64,000 nucleotides of DNA from Cerrena zonata (Eukaryota; Basidiomycota; Agaricomycetes; Polyporales; Cerrenaceae). Below are positions 1 to 13,533 of the stretch, piece by piece. How positions within the stretch are numbered: position 1 is the first letter of the stretch; each line of letters opens with the position of its first letter. A program made the translations under genes and the position numbers. The stretch is taken from the NCBI GenBank assembly GCA_038087015.1, contig JASBNA010000006.1:1612001-1676000 (forward strand), given 5' to 3'. The notes beneath the pieces are model-generated. The model did no database searches, had not been told where the DNA came from, and saw only the letters and a list, made by a program, of their open reading frames with translations.

Positions 1-1327
1 AATAGATTTGCTTTGGAAAATATTCATGTAAATTAGATGGCATACGTTCTAAAGCAAAACAAAACCTAGGTCTTGGGTCGCTCTCTGGCACGAAGTGCCC
101 CTAGCATTGAACCTCCCGGGCCTCCGAGTGACTTCAGACTTGCCAGAGGCTAGTTACGAATTGGGAAAGCGTCTATCCTCATTAGGTGGGAGTTCTCTGC
201 ATCGTTGTGTGGTCAGAAACTCGGAATATCTTGAGTGATAATGGTTTCAAGTAGGCATTACACTTTCGTTGATGCATCAGAGCACCGCGCAAAAGGGAAA
301 CATCATGCATCATGGCCAGAAGAACGTAGTATGAAGTACATCTGTGTCAACTTGAGAATCATGATGAGTAGAAGCACACCAACAAAGTCAAGCATCATAT
401 GGACCGCATGGTCGGATGTATATGCTAATCGCGGCCAGGGCTGGGCTTGATGCCAGATGCCCGATAGCCTGAGCCCACAATATGTAGAACCCGTATCATC
501 AAGGCATATCCTCTGAAATCAAGAGAAGGATCTGACTGTAACACTACCGGGGTAAAAAAAACCTGTTACAGTCAGATCCACTGCTCCTCGGTTTCATTTT
601 AGCTATGGAGTGTGAAGATGGTCAAAGTCTTTTACTCATTCGCAGTATCAGTGTTACTTCAACTAGAATTCCTACGATATTTACCGGAGCCGGTGACGTC
701 CAACGTGGGTATTGACCAGAGAGCAGGTGAAGCCCCGTGGAAAAGATGTATCTCCGTGTGGTTTCCATCATGATTCAATTTTTCGTTATTTCGCTGCACT
801 ACGGGTGTAGTCGACATAGAATTCGACGACAACATTGAGATTATCCAGTCTTCGGTAGGCTATATACATCCAACGGCGATCGTTAGCTCCCGTCAACCCC
901 TGTACAACTCTCATTCCTACCTTCATGCACCTTGGACCAACCCTGGACATCCTTCTAGTGTCTGTCAAGGATGATATCCCATCATTTGACGTGACAACAG
1001 TGTCTGACAGTAAACAGAGACACGGCGTTCCTGTGTGATGTACATCATGAGAACGGCGGTCTCGTTGTGGAATATAGAAAGCATCTCTTCTTCAGGCAGT
1101 GCATTGTATTCCTTTTACACCTTACCTTCTACCTTAAAACTCGGTGTGTATGGAAGGGATACAAGTTACCTAGCCGTCGTTACGAAACACAATTTCATTT
1201 CGGCTAGTACTTCGCTTGCCCACGGGCACCGCACGAGTCGGTTGCTTGACTGGCCTCACTCCTTTGAAGCTCACATCTCAGGCGCAAATTCATCTTGGAT
1301 AGCCTTTGTAGCAGGACCTATTGCAAA
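1..1327. other. Gene-free left edge with one hairpin
   Basis: I find no convincing coding region before the first gene. Short open frames here have no family signature and no paired splice signals. The only clear structure is a perfect inverted repeat at 528-579, listed separately. The stretch just before 1328 should hold the promoter and 5' leader of the Ser/Pro-rich gene, but I see no strong TATA box. Confidence 0.5.
528..579. repeat. Perfect 16-bp inverted repeat (hairpin)
   Basis: The left arm GGATCTGACTGTAACA (528-543) and the right arm TGTTACAGTCAGATCC (564-579) are exact reverse complements. They are separated by 20 nt that include an A-run and a small GGT/ACC inner stem. In RNA or single-stranded DNA this would fold as a stable stem-loop. 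It could be a transcription end signal, the core of a miniature inverted-repeat element, or chance. No flanking target-site duplication is evident. Confidence 0.75.
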
Positions 1328-3984
1328 ATGGACCGACCGAACAGCACAACTTCAATTGACACCGCTATCGCTGCGGAGGCGTTGGATCTTTTTGACGAGC
1401 AGGGCTTATCAAACCCTGGTACAAAACCCTCAAGACTCGTCATGGCTAGTTCACCTCGTCTTCGAACTTCAAAAGACTTGAGACAGTCTCCTACCCTTAG
1501 AGATTCGGGCACTTTGCCGTGGCGACGAGCCTCCATGGACTCCGTACGACAGCGTTCCGTCACGACCCCCACACGGCCTCGAGGCGCAAGTGCCAGCCAG
1601 AAGAGGCCTGATAGTCCTGACATTGAAACCTACTTGAAACGAACTCCTCGTCCTAGACGAAGTTCGTCGGCGGTATTTGCAGGTGCTCCTTCACTTAAAG
1701 GGGGTTCTCGATCGCAGTCGACAACGAGCTTGCGTTCAGCGGCCAAGAAAGACCAACTGAAGTCAGGAGTCCCTGATGACTATAGCTCTTTATTGGGGAA
1801 ACTAGAGGACGACTCTGATTCTGACAATGATGGTGGAAGTGAGACGGACTCGAGTATTGATGTGACTACTCCCTTGCCGTGAGCGTGCTTGAAATTCCTT
1901 ATTTTGCCGAGATTAATCTTCACGTTCTATACAGGCATCTCATGTTTCGTGACGGAGTATTGTCTCCCAGATCCAAACTTTTGCCTCACGATCTTCGTGC
2001 AAGCGCAACGGGAAATGCACCGGATCGTTCACAAAGTGTCCTTAGTATTGTATCGAATGGTAGGCATCTAATCATTCTTAGCGGATATTGTGTGTTCCTT
2101 TAATTTCTTACAACGATGCTCTGTTTCAGCCGGATCTGTCATGACCAAATCTGGTTTGCAGAAAGACCCTAGAGATACAGAGAGGCGTCGGATCCGTCAC
2201 AAAGATGGACGCCTCTTACGCGCGGGAATGGGTTTGACCACTGGCTTGGGCTGGAGTGATAGGTCGGTTCCTCTGATGTATCACACACTTTCGATGCTGA
2301 ACGTCATATTAGCGAGGACGAAGACGCACCTTCTGCTCTTACTCGTCGTCTTATTCGCACCACTGTGGAGCGAACGAGATCTACCTCCACCTCTGTCTTT
2401 TCTTCCACGGTCTCCTCCCGCCCGAACTCGGAAGTTTTCCCTTCAGAACTTTCATTCAGCGGTTTCACTACATCAGTGTCGACATCTAAGCCATCGCTTG
2501 CTCGTAAAGTACCTCAGACAGACCTACGGACCAAAGTTGGAGCACATACTCTACGATCTGCGTCCGTTACATTCCCTAGTATGGGGAGCAAGTTGGCGAG
2601 ACCGAAACAGTCGATGGACTCGATTGCTTCCAGAGATAGATCGGATTCACTCTCATCGTACAGTCAGGCTTCCTTCGTACGAAGCCGAGCCGAGTCATTA
2701 TCATCCGTCGCTACGCAAGGTAGTCATACAAGGGAGAGGACAAACTCAACAACGTCTAGGGAGAACATGGATACGTTGCGCACAGCGATGAAGACACCTA
2801 CATCATCTAAATCCAATATGATTCAACCACAGAAATCCTTCAGCTCCAGCCCGGTCATGAAAATCAGCGACAAAACTGAATCCACGGCAAAGCCAATACT
2901 TCGGAGTCGTTCAGACTCCGTTACCCCTCAACATTTACGTGCCGATCCAAGTTTACTGAAGTTGCGCACTATCACGAAGACAGCCACCGTCATACCGCCA
3001 GATGATGTTACACCTACTTCGGAGTCTCCGTTAACCCCTACTACAATCCCTAAGGCGGGACCATTGGGTACCATTGCTCATTCCAAGAGTACGTCAGTGC
3101 CTGCCGGTACTAACTCTGGTATACCAAAAACCAAAGTTGTGGCCAGTCCTGCAAGGCGGGTCGAAGTCACTTTACCGTCAACACATGTTGAATTTGATGT
3201 CGAAAAGGTTTCAGCCGATCAGGCATTACCTTCTTATGCCACTCCAGTCCTTTCTTCGTTACCGATCAGAGGTAGAGCAGAGTCTTCTGCGTCGGCTACT
3301 ACATCCTCGAGCTACAGCACAGACCTACCCAACCATGGTGAGATGACCCACACTGCATCCGCAAGTACCAGTTCACTTGCGTCCACCGCCGAATCATCAT
3401 CCGCCTCTCATGGATCTTCGGGATCAAGTTCCTCTGTTCCACGTCCTCTCCGTCTGCCCCAAAGGGCAATAGCGCGTGCCTTTACACAGGATTCTTACAT
3501 GACGTCCTCGTCTTCTATTGCTTCCGTCGCTTCAACGTCTACTAGTAATGGTGAACGTTATCAGCGACAGCGAGCAGTATCAGGCCCTAGACCCTACCGT
3601 CCCAATGTGACATCCCCAGCACCCACGTCTCCTCCAGCTACGCGTACGTCTACATTTCCACCTATCGGCGTCTCACAAAACTCGGCCTCGTCCTATGTAT
3701 CCCCAGTTACTTCGCCTGCACCGACATCAGCAACCTCTTCACCTCCACCATCAAGCACATTCTCTCCTTTGTCCTCTCCTGGTTCACCTCGCCCAAGACC
3801 ACCAGCGGTCGTTGGTGCTCGTGAGCCTCGCCCAAAGCCTCGCACTGGAACCGGCATGGTATATCGTACGAGTTCTTTTGGGAATATCCAAGACCCAAGG
3901 ATGAGGAATATGATGCTTTCCAGCGCGGTGCTAGATAGGGCTACTGCGACAACCTCCGGATCAGTTCAACCCATTCGGATTTAA
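1328..3984 (+). CDS. Ser/Thr/Pro-rich disordered protein, function unknown
   Basis: Four exons read in one frame: 1328-1878, 1935-2059, 2130-2262 and 2313-3984. The introns are 56, 70 and 50 nt, all GT..AG with matching phases, giving about 826 residues. I start at the ATG at 1328; the upstream in-frame candidate is not an ATG. The protein is dominated by Ser, Thr and Pro, with many basic-Ser patches such as RRSSSA and SRPNSE that resemble kinase sites. An acidic patch lies near the end of exon 1 (EDDSDSDND) and another at the exon 3/4 junction (SDSEDEDAP). The last third is SP/TSPAP-rich. No catalytic fold, membrane segment or coiled coil is apparent. Such proteins are often cytoskeletal or signalling scaffolds, but I do not recognise this one. 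Confidence 0.8.
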
Positions 3985-4740
3985 GATCTTGTTTATTTAA
4001 AACATGTTGTGTGAGATGTTTGCGTCTCGTCCGCTCCTTTTGACATTGTTATGTTCTATATCTTTGTTCTAGGTCTTGCTTATCGTCTGTCTGTTCTGTT
4101 ACTTGTCTTTCATATGCATTTGTATTTGTACTATCCCGCTCACCTCGAACAGTGCTATCGTCTTCCGGACCCGTTATTCACAACAATTTATCTGCTCTGT
4201 CGATTCCCGTTTCACTCGTGAACTGAAGATCACCTCGTCCCATACTCTACTTAGCTTCCAAAGTAGTTTTGCATCGCATAAGTAATGTCCATATCAGATT
4301 GGAGGATGTATTTGTCGGTACGTCATACAGTCTCCAGTCTACCTTGATTCATCCTCATCCAAGTCTACGTTTGTCATCTCGCATATCCAGATATTCAATT
4401 TCGTCGATCAATTCGATAAAATCGGGTCGTATGGCAGCTACTTGATAAGAGTTTCCAATCATAAGTTCGTCAAATGACGTGCTCTAGAGGACCACTTATG
4501 ATCATGTAAGGCATTATGTGATCCCTCGAACATTGTCCGTCGGCTCCGCAGGCCCGCCATCCTATTTCTTCTTCATACACGCATGGAACGGTCTTCGTTG
4601 ACATCACAATATTGTTGCTCATCCATACCAATGTGCCTTTCCAATGGCGCAACTTGCCCGCGACACCTTTCCAGTGCGTTCGGTATAAGATTCGGAGTCT
4701 ATCCAATTGACCAACCTTCTTCAGCTGCTCTGTGTCGAAG
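3985..4740. other. Intergenic region upstream of the RglB-type lyase
   Basis: About 750 bp between two genes on the same strand. It must hold the 3' UTR of the Ser/Pro-rich gene and the promoter of the lyase. Short frames on both strands have no recognisable product. I see no clear TATA box and no repeat. Confidence 0.5.
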
Positions 4741-7700
4741 ATGTTTGGGGTTGGACGTCTGAGCATTCTTTCGCTACTGGCATCATCTGCTAGAGCTGTT
4801 TCAGTCACAGAAGCATCTACCTTGTTCACATTTCAAAACAATTTGCTTTCCTTCAAGTACGTGAAGGTTATCTGCGATCTGTATCAGTTTTTGATTGACG
4901 TCTGTCATATTGCATATGTGACAGTGTGCTCAAAAAGAACGGTTACATTCAAAGCCTGACATATGATGGTGTCTCGCTGTTGGGTAAAGTATCCGGCAAT
5001 GCTGGACAACTTTACACAGGTATGGATTTTTTTTGCTGTATTACATTCTAATCAAAATTATTCTAAAACTATCTCGGATCAGACTTTCCCTCAAAAGGAT
5101 TTTCTCTAACTGGAAACTCTGTCTATGAGGTAGTAAATGGCAATGATTGGGCTGGGATTGTTTTGACAGATAACGACACCACGGGTTCGCTGTGAGTGAC
5201 TAATACCGACCCATATACACAATTCAGTCACAAATTGATCACTACTCTAGGGTACAACGCTCATGGTTTTTACGCGACAATGAATCAGGATTGCACAGTT
5301 TTGTTCGTCTAGCATATCATAACCCAAATGATACGGTTGGGAAAGGTGGACTTGGTGAAGTCCGTACGATGTTCCGGCCTAATGGCGGACCTTGGACTAC
5401 ACTGGTTACGAACGAGGAGCAATGGGTACATATCCCCCTTCGATTATTACGAGGATGCTCATAGGCTGTACCCTATAGGCCCCCATACCATCATCGGATG
5501 CATTTGCCAGCCAAATCGAGGTACAAGATGCGTATGTACCTGAAGTAGTCTCCACTTTTGTTTTTACTAATCATAAATTAGTACCTGGTATCTTGGTAAC
5601 ACTCCAAACGATGGCTATGTACAGCTGGTACGTTCAGACAATAAGTACATGAGCTTCTTTAGTCTAATGGAGATTGCATCAGGAATCAGACTATTGGACC
5701 AAATATACTTTCGCCGATAACCAGACAAACAATGCGCATGGTTTGTATGGCTCCAAACCTGATGGGACACCATTGGCGGCCTGGTGGGTTGTAAACCAGA
5801 AGGATACATTTTTCGGTGGTCCTGTATGTCCATGCCTCTCTGAAACTTGTAATCTCCACTCACATCGTCAAACAGACACATATAGATTTAATGGTGGATG
5901 GAATCATATAGTGAGTGTTGACGTCGTTATAAATCTCATGACTCAATTGGAATGGAATTATACGAAAACTAGCAACAAATACTCAACCGGGTGACTATTC
6001 AATTACTTCCTATTGCAATACGCTGTTAACCCTCTTGTTCATTATAGCCATGGCGGAGCAACGTGAGGACTTATTTTTCTGGTCAAAATAATGAGTACTG
6101 ATTTACGAGTAAATCAAGATCTCCTAACATAACTGATGGTTTTGATCGCACGTGAGTGTTCCTTGAGCGATTTTGTTCTCCAATACCAAGAATCTCTTCG
6201 ACTTTAGTTTTGGACCTCAGTTTTTGTACTTCAATCAAGGTCAAGGAGCTTCTCGCCTCGATCTTCTCAAGGATGCCGAAGCTCTCGCTGACCCGGCTTG
6301 GAATGCCGATTTCTATGATAGCATTGCATCTCATGTAAGCTTATTGGACTCTCCCATTTCTGTATAGTCATTCTTACTGTGCATTAGGTACCGGGATACG
6401 CTGCTTCTGATAAACGAGGTCAATTTGCAGCAAAAGTTACTCTGCCCGCTGGAGCTCTCAACCCCATTGCCGTGCTAAGTGCCAACGGTGTTCATTTCCA
6501 GGTCTATCTCTAATTTCCCTCTAAATACGAAGAAAGGAGCTCATCTATAAATCAGGATAGCGCAGAAATTCCAGGAGCATATCAGTACTGGGGAGACATA
6601 AAGAACGGAAAGATATCCCTGGATAGAGTGAAAGTGGGTACTTACAGATTGACCGTATACGCTACAGGCGAGTCTCTTGGCATGCCAACTAAAATACGTA
6701 CTTATATAATCTGCAGGTATTTTTGGAGATTATACCCAAGACAATGTAATCGTAGAGGCAGGGAGAACGACCTCCCTGTCTAACGTTATTTGGAATGCCG
6801 AATCTGCGGGCAAGGAACTTTGGCGTATTGGGATCCCTGACAAAACTTCTGGTAAGCATCAGGCCCACACAGTATTGGGGGTACTCCTGACCGGATTGTA
6901 GGCGAATATAAGAACGGCTTCGAACGTGATCTGTCGCATCCTAATCAACCCGCTAGTACGTTGTAATTAATGCTCCTCCAGAATCATACCTTACCCGCAA
7001 TGTTTCTAGAGTATCGTATCTACTGGGGTGCCTGGGATTTCCCGACCGACTTCCCCAATGGTGTCAATTTCACCATCGGCAAAAGTAAAGAACAAGAAGA
7101 CTGGGTATGTGGATCGTCTTGTCGTTTATCAAGCGATTTTAAACTTGGTTTCTCAGAACTATATCCACTGGTCCCAATTCGGGCCTACCTACACACGAAA
7201 CAACACTGTAACAGGTTGGTAAAACAGACATCCAAATATCTCATCCTAACTTACAGACCGTCTACAGACATCAATCGTTGGCAAATCAACTTCAACTTGG
7301 CAGAAGCGCCACCAGCTAACTCCATCGCTACTTTTACAATCCAGCTGGCGGGTGCGAAGACTACTGCTGGAAATACTGACAGCCCACAAGGATCGAATCC
7401 CAATTTCAACGTACGTCTCATCTATATGGCGCATGAAAGCCAGTTTACGTGTTTTCTAGATCTCAACTTTCGTAAATGACCAAACGACTCCGCTCGATTG
7501 GGAAATACCATATTATGACAGTAGTAGCTGTGGAGTGCGCTCTGGTAAGTTGAATACAACGTTCTCAATACGGTCTTCTAACAAAGCCACAGCGATATCC
7601 TGCCATCTCTTGACCCGCAAGATCCAGTTTCCTGGAAGTTGGCTTCGTCGGGGCTTCAATAACTTCATTGTAGGTTTACCCCATTATCTGTCCTCAATTG

Positions 7701-7839
7701 TTCCTCATAACGTATGTGTAGCTTGCGTTGCCTTTTAATGCGCCGGTCGTAAGTCAAATATTCTAATGTGTTGAACATTTCGCTGACTTTGCAGTGGTAG
7801 TATGTGCAATACGACGCGCTTCGTCTCGAACTCAAGTGA
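4741..7839 (+). CDS. Rhamnogalacturonan lyase, PL4 family, RglB type (secreted)
   Basis: This predicted secreted enzyme cleaves the rhamnogalacturonan I backbone of pectin by beta-elimination. The ATG at 4741 opens a signal peptide (MFGVGRLSILSLLASSARA). The N-terminal catalytic domain follows, with EVQDATWYLGNTPNDGY, the Lys-bearing ESDYWTKYTF and the His-bearing STGHGGAT. These sit where RglB-type PL4 enzymes place their catalytic Lys and His. Next come a fibronectin-III-like domain (VGTYRLTVYA) and a C-terminal carbohydrate-binding-like domain (YRIYWGAWDFPTDFPNG; DSSSCGVRSAISC). The protein ends YVQYDALRLELK. Length is about 650 residues, normal for the group. There are well over a dozen introns of about 50-65 nt, and two micro-exons (5973-5990, 6048-6062) encode the catalytic His region. 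Its stop lies 78 bp from the VPS34 stop, tail to tail. Confidence 0.92.
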
Positions 7840-7917
7840 TCTCAGGCGAAAGATAACTTTATTACAGTGACCTAAGGCTGGGTGTAAGTATACCGCACAT
7901 GTATAATATATCCATCT

Positions 7918-10900
7918 CTAGCTCCTCCAATATTGTGCCCAATCGTGCATCCTATCCAACACAGCGGTAAACGGCGAAATGTCGTTCAACAATTTCTCGA
8001 AATGCTCGATAGCCTGTTCCTCAGTGAGATCGAGACAGAATTTTCCGAGCACTTGTTCGTGTACGTCGCGGTGCTTGATATGTGGGATATTGGCATCAAC
8101 CATAAGAGTGACCAAGTTGAGGATCAGGTTTGCGCTCTTGCGAAGGATAGTAAACGCTGTGAAGCAGAAATTCTTGAAACGGGCATAATGGATGGACTGC
8201 ACACCACCCATTGCGTCTACCATTTCTTTACAGACCTTGACGGGTGGTGCCAATGGTTTGGGATCTCGTCCCAAAATATAACCGAAGTCCACTAAATTCA
8301 ATAACATTAGTATTTTACGGAACAAACGAGCAGGAATAGGAATTACCATGGAAGAAATGACCATCTGGAGCCAGCAACAGGTTGTCTAAATGTCGATCAC
8401 CAACACCCAAGAGGTAGGTCATAACACAATATCCAGCTAGAAATCAGCATCGTTAGTATGTGATTTTCGACTTCACGTCATGGCACGTACCACAACTCCG
8501 AACAAATGTGTCTATGACACCTGGCTCGACACCAAACGTACCCACGCTACCTTCATCAGGGTGGTGTGCCCGCATGTAGTTGAGTAACGTATTATGTTCG
8601 CTGACGATCGCTGCAATGGTCTTGCTAGGGATGAATTGCGCCATTCCCTGCGTTGGACCAGTAGCCAATACATCATATGGCGTCAACTTCAGGTCCAGGT
8701 TCTCCTTTCGCAGAAGCCTGTCCATCAAAGTGAAGAGTTGGATAACCAGTTGATCCTGACGCATGTCATCGCCGTCCTTGAAGATGAGAGGGTATTCCGA
8801 ACCGTCGGAACATTGAAAGTAAAGCAGGAGAGGGAACATGTTGGATTTGAAGACACTCGATTTCTCTGGTATAATACCTGTCACTTCAATTCGCGCATTG
8901 AGTGGTAGGGGTAAAGGCTGCATGGACACGAAGCTATTCTTGGAGTCGGCAATGAATGCACGAAGTTTGTCAATCTTCTTCGGTCGGGGATCCTTCGAGG
9001 TTCGGAGCTCTCTCGCACGTTTCGAGAGTCCCTCAATAAGTTCTCCTTGACGACGCATCATGTCACGTCGCTTGGCTCCGTTTTCCGACTGTAAAACAGT
9101 GATGTGAGTACAATTCCCCGGCTGTATAGGAACAGCTTACCTCCTGAATCTTGTTCATGAACTTGAACACCACCCTACCATACATCTTCGCCATCACCCT
9201 ATCTTCCAGCGCGACTTCTACCATGAGATACCAGTAGAACCTGTTCCCAAGTATCAGATTATGTACAGCTCGGCCGATGAGGAAGTCCGCGAGGCCACTG
9301 TCGTCATATGAGATCGCACTGGATGTTGATCGCGCTGATCGCTGATCACTAGCAGCACTCTCGAACTTAAGAGCCTGTACAAGTTGAAGAAGGTACAGAA
9401 GGAGTTCCTATAGCCAAAGATTAGCCACATTTGAGGTAGATGCATCATATAACAACTTACCTCATCGTCAGCGCGATCAAGTTGTTTCACAGCGAATGCC
9501 CTGACTCGTGAATCGACAGTACCAGGGCCAAGCAATTCAAGAGCATCATCTATATCGATTTCAGTCCACTGAGGTAATAGTTCCTCCACTGCCTGTTTGA
9601 CTTCTGAGGGGTCGCGCCATGTCACGGATTTAAGGAACTTTGTAAGGCCGCGTTTATCCCGTGTCAAGTAGAACCTGAACTTCCAGATCAGGTCCTTTTC
9701 TCTGAAGTGAGTGGCTGACTTGGTGCGTAGTTCAACAGTTCCTGAAGATGGTAAACGATGATAAGTCTGTATTAACTTGTGAAAGTAAGGCAACTTACGT
9801 TCAATTCATCACGAATCTTTGCGTTAGGCTTCAGTTCACGATCATACGGACTACTCCGATGGCTTCGAACAAGTCTACGGTGTTTGTCTTCGACCGGATT
9901 CTCTTTCGCTAGATCCGGATCCACGATTGCCCAAAGATGTTGATCAGCAGAAAGATGGTTGGTAGTTTGAACTGCCGCTGGCGGCACTGGGATCACGGGT
10001 GTAGCAGTCGAAGTAGAGGCGACAGGGGCGGCTTCCTATAAATATGAGAAACCCATTGTGAGCCTGTGTGTATATAATGTGTTTATGAGCTCACCGGTTC
10101 ACTGAAGATGACCGGAAAGTCAAACCGAGGTAGGTCAATGTATAGGAAGAGATTGTTCGATTTCTCTGTCTCTGCCTATTTTGGGAATTAGTGTAGCAAT
10201 GGATACACCCTACCTTTTCTACATACCGCATGGATTTCTCCCATCTTGCGAAAGGCCATTGCGTCGAGCCAGTCCAACTTTGGTAAATCACCACGCTCGT
10301 ATTTCTTGACAAGCTGTAATACATTTGGGATGTCAATAAGGATAGGGACAAGAGGCATGATATATACCGTCTGACCTTCTCCAGCCTACCCATTTCATCT
10401 CGTGTTGACATCTTACTAGGAGTCGTTGTCTCCATAGCGCCGTCTGCTTCCCTGTCGGGCCACAACAGAAGTCTGTGCTTTCCTCTCCGAAGAGTCCTGG
10501 AGGAGTTCCTATTCGTATTTCAGGGAGCATAGAGCGAAGTACGAACACTTACCATTTCTTTCCAAATAGTCGAAAGGTTGTACCTCCTACAGGTGTAGCA
10601 GAACGTGGACCGGCAATGTCCCAGACCGTGAGCGTAATCTGAGTGTTGAGCGGGAGATCACAATATCGTATCGGTAGTGTGATCCATTCGTTCCAACTGG
10701 CCTTATTATCGGCTGTAAGTCTACAATATATTATAGGATCTGGACTTACATGTAGTCCTTCTTGAATGCTTTGAAAGAGGTTCGAAAGGGGATTGTTAGA
10801 GGCTTATTATCAGCCACTAGCTGACATGTGACGTAGATGTCCGAGAACCCTCTGATGCAGTGAATATACAGGGCTGAATATTGTGATGTAGATCCACCTA

Positions 10901-11116
10901 CGATTGTTGTACCCCCTGAAACCTTAGCTCTGGCTTCTCTAGCAGTTCTGTGAAAGGCCGTGCATGTCTAGTTCCTTCTAATTGAGATCTAGTCCGGGAT
11001 GAATGTTAGTGAGATATTTCCCGAGAACTTTAACCCACATACATTCGGAAAGTGACAGGAAACTTGAGATCGCTCAATTTCGCAAAAGTGAAGTCATCGC
11101 GATTGTCTTTATCCAT
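7918..11116 (-). CDS. VPS34: Class III phosphatidylinositol 3-kinase (Vps34)
   Basis: Makes PI3P on endosomes and autophagosome precursors as the catalytic subunit of Vps34-Vps15 complexes. The protein starts [19 protein letters not shown]. It then has a C2 domain ([20 protein letters not shown]), a helical PIK domain ([33 protein letters not shown]) and the kinase domain. The kinase shows the lysine-region strand [13 protein letters not shown], catalytic loop GDRHLDN, activation motif VDFGYILG and the conserved C-terminus ending DWAQYWRS. About a dozen short introns interrupt it. One anomaly: at 9696-9699 an A4 run on the coding strand (TTTT on +) breaks the frame between the helical-domain segments [12 protein letters not shown] and KDLIWKF. 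One extra base would restore it, so an assembly error is likely. It is flanked on both sides by pectin lyase genes but has no known functional link to them. Confidence 0.93.
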
Positions 11117-13533
11117 ATCTCATACAGATTACTATTGAGACTGAATAAAGTGTAGATCTCTGGTGAAATGGGTGTCTGTTTGCAACGTTTAGTGTACATT
11201 CCATGTTTCGACAGCAATGATGCGTTTATTTATTAAGTTTGACTCACTGTTCGTAATCTGCAGCTTCCCTTGAGAATAGGATACAATTTCCCTGCTGTTA
11301 GAATATGCAAGAAGTCAGTTAATTTCGCTCATGAAAACCATTACATGAAGTTGCTGAAGGTCAGTGAGCCTGGAGGTACCGGCGTGACATGCTCGCCCAG
11401 TGACGGACTCACTTGATGAATGACGTAATACCTTAGTTACACTAGTCACGGTAGGCTACCGGGTTCAAGTTCAAACTAAAACAGCTACTAAAACCTACAG
11501 TTACCACTCACCGGGTAAGTGTTGTATGACTGGGAGTTCGCTGTCGAAAAATTGACGATAGATATAGAGCGAGTTATGGTGTTATTATGATATCCACAAT
11601 GGTTCGTACCGCTAAGTTGTGTAGCATTCAACCTCGAATTTAAGGATGAGCACCGCCGGACTCGGAGGCTGCCTTACACTGCTATGATTAACAGACAGCA
11701 CTCCGCAGGCCCATCAGATTGCTCATGCTCATCCACTCCTCATATGTTCGTGATACCCAGACCGTGAGTCAAGCTCGGAAGTCGTTAGAAATCATTCATT
11801 GGCTACCCTCCATCATTGCCACCAATAACTGTCGGAAGGTACCCAAATAATCGTCTTCGCCTCACACAGTACTGTAACTGGATGTTGCATATAGCTCTAT
11901 CTATGTGTCCCCAGGAATGAGGAAACTGTTCTCTCTGAACATCGTTGCTTTCGCTTGAACTACTCCATACCGATCACGGCGGACAATTATTCGGGACACC
12001 GAAAGACTGAAAGATTCAAAGGCCACACGAGGTGGAGGTCGATGCTTAACCATTCCCATCAAAAGGACAAATCCTTCAACGTTTCCCAACCGCAAGAATC
12101 AAGGATTTTGTATTACTTCCCGAGGACCGATGGTGTTCCGCATATGGGGAATTGGAGCCACTTGATGGAGTAAATTCTCCTGATTTTCAGCATGTTCCTC
12201 GGTCTGGTCCATCAAACCTCAGTGTTCCCGTTATCGACTGTTATCAACAACTCCACGAACGATCCTTTGATTTTCCGAGGTCCTTTGAGTCTCGAGAGGC
12301 CTGAATTACCTGAATTATATCTCTCGTGGCTGCCACACTATATGATCGGCGATCATGATCGAACATTTGATGAGGCAGCAGTGCAACCGCAGGTCTCCTT
12401 TCACCCCAATTCTTCACTCCATTGCAGTCTTTTGTCGTCATAAACAACAAAAATAGTGCTCAAGGTAATCACATAGGGTTTGATTAGATTGTGACTTCTA
12501 ATGGACACTATTCAACCCGATGTAACCTGGGGAAACGTCTCTTATGTACCTGACTGTGCCTGTGCAACCTTAACTGGTCTAGAGTCTGTTCAAGAAGACC
12601 CGGTTTCCAAATAGCCCTACTTCTTCTGGCTTTTCTCGGGAACTTAGTACTCAGTATGGGTCATTCACCACGTTGTTGTCGTTGCAGCTGACTTTGAGGT
12701 CTTACACGTAGCAACAGAGCTAGCAACAGCCAGCTTACTAGCCGCAGAATTCTCTTCGGCCTCCCTCGGCTTAACAACGCAGTCCGAGTATTTGTATATG
12801 CAAGCATGACCAAAAATACCACTCATTACCGGAGGCTTCTCTCATAATCGTCGCTCGATACGGTATCTCATCGATTGCTGGGGAAATATTCTTGCTTCAG
12901 CTTTGCTTTTTGATGTGTCATTTCAGATGCCGTCCACAATGCTTACTTGCGTTAAAAATACAATGTAACTTGCGCCATTGCACATGTACCAAAAAGGCGG
13001 GAAGGAGGATTCTTGGTCTTGCGTAGGGTACTATGGTAAGCGGTCGTTGAATTGCAGTGCTCGACGTTCCGGAATAAGGGTCAAATGTTTGCCCCGATGA
13101 TGTCGAGGTGGGCCGGCGGTCCCGGCAATAATCCACTAACCACCGATCTCTCGCTGAAACATTGCGACAGTATCAAACTCTTGGTATGGTAGGTAGAACC
13201 TACCAGGAAATTGTTCCGCACCTCGGGATCACATTCTTATTGGATCCTGGGGTCACACCTTTTGCCAGCATGATGCCCATAAATCATACTGTCCGCGAGC
13301 GATCGCAAAATCATCGGATCCCCTACTTAACTAGCTGGTGTTTCTTCGTGTGTGGCTCAACTCCTAGTCTCCGCCTTCTGTGTTCTCGTGTCTCTCTTTC
13401 CTTCTGCTCATTCTTGTCGGGCGGGATTCACGGCCCACTTTAGTCGTCGATCCTATATTTTCTGTCCCTCTGGACTCTTGTCATTCCTTTGATCCCCTCA
13501 CTCGTTCATATTTCCCCTCATACCCCGGCAAAG
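11117..13533. other. Long gene-poor gap (2.4 kb)
   Basis: This gap separates the VPS34 start from the RglA-type lyase start. The open frames in it are short, have no matching splice junctions and no family motifs. The right end must contain the lyase promoter: it is pyrimidine-rich just before the ATG, as is common for highly expressed fungal genes. I see no transposon ends, tRNA or repeat. A non-coding RNA or decayed gene cannot be excluded. Confidence 0.5.

Noticed and set aside
4470..4829. Minus-strand open frame over the RglB start
   Set aside because: Overlaps the signal peptide exon of the lyase; no family features.
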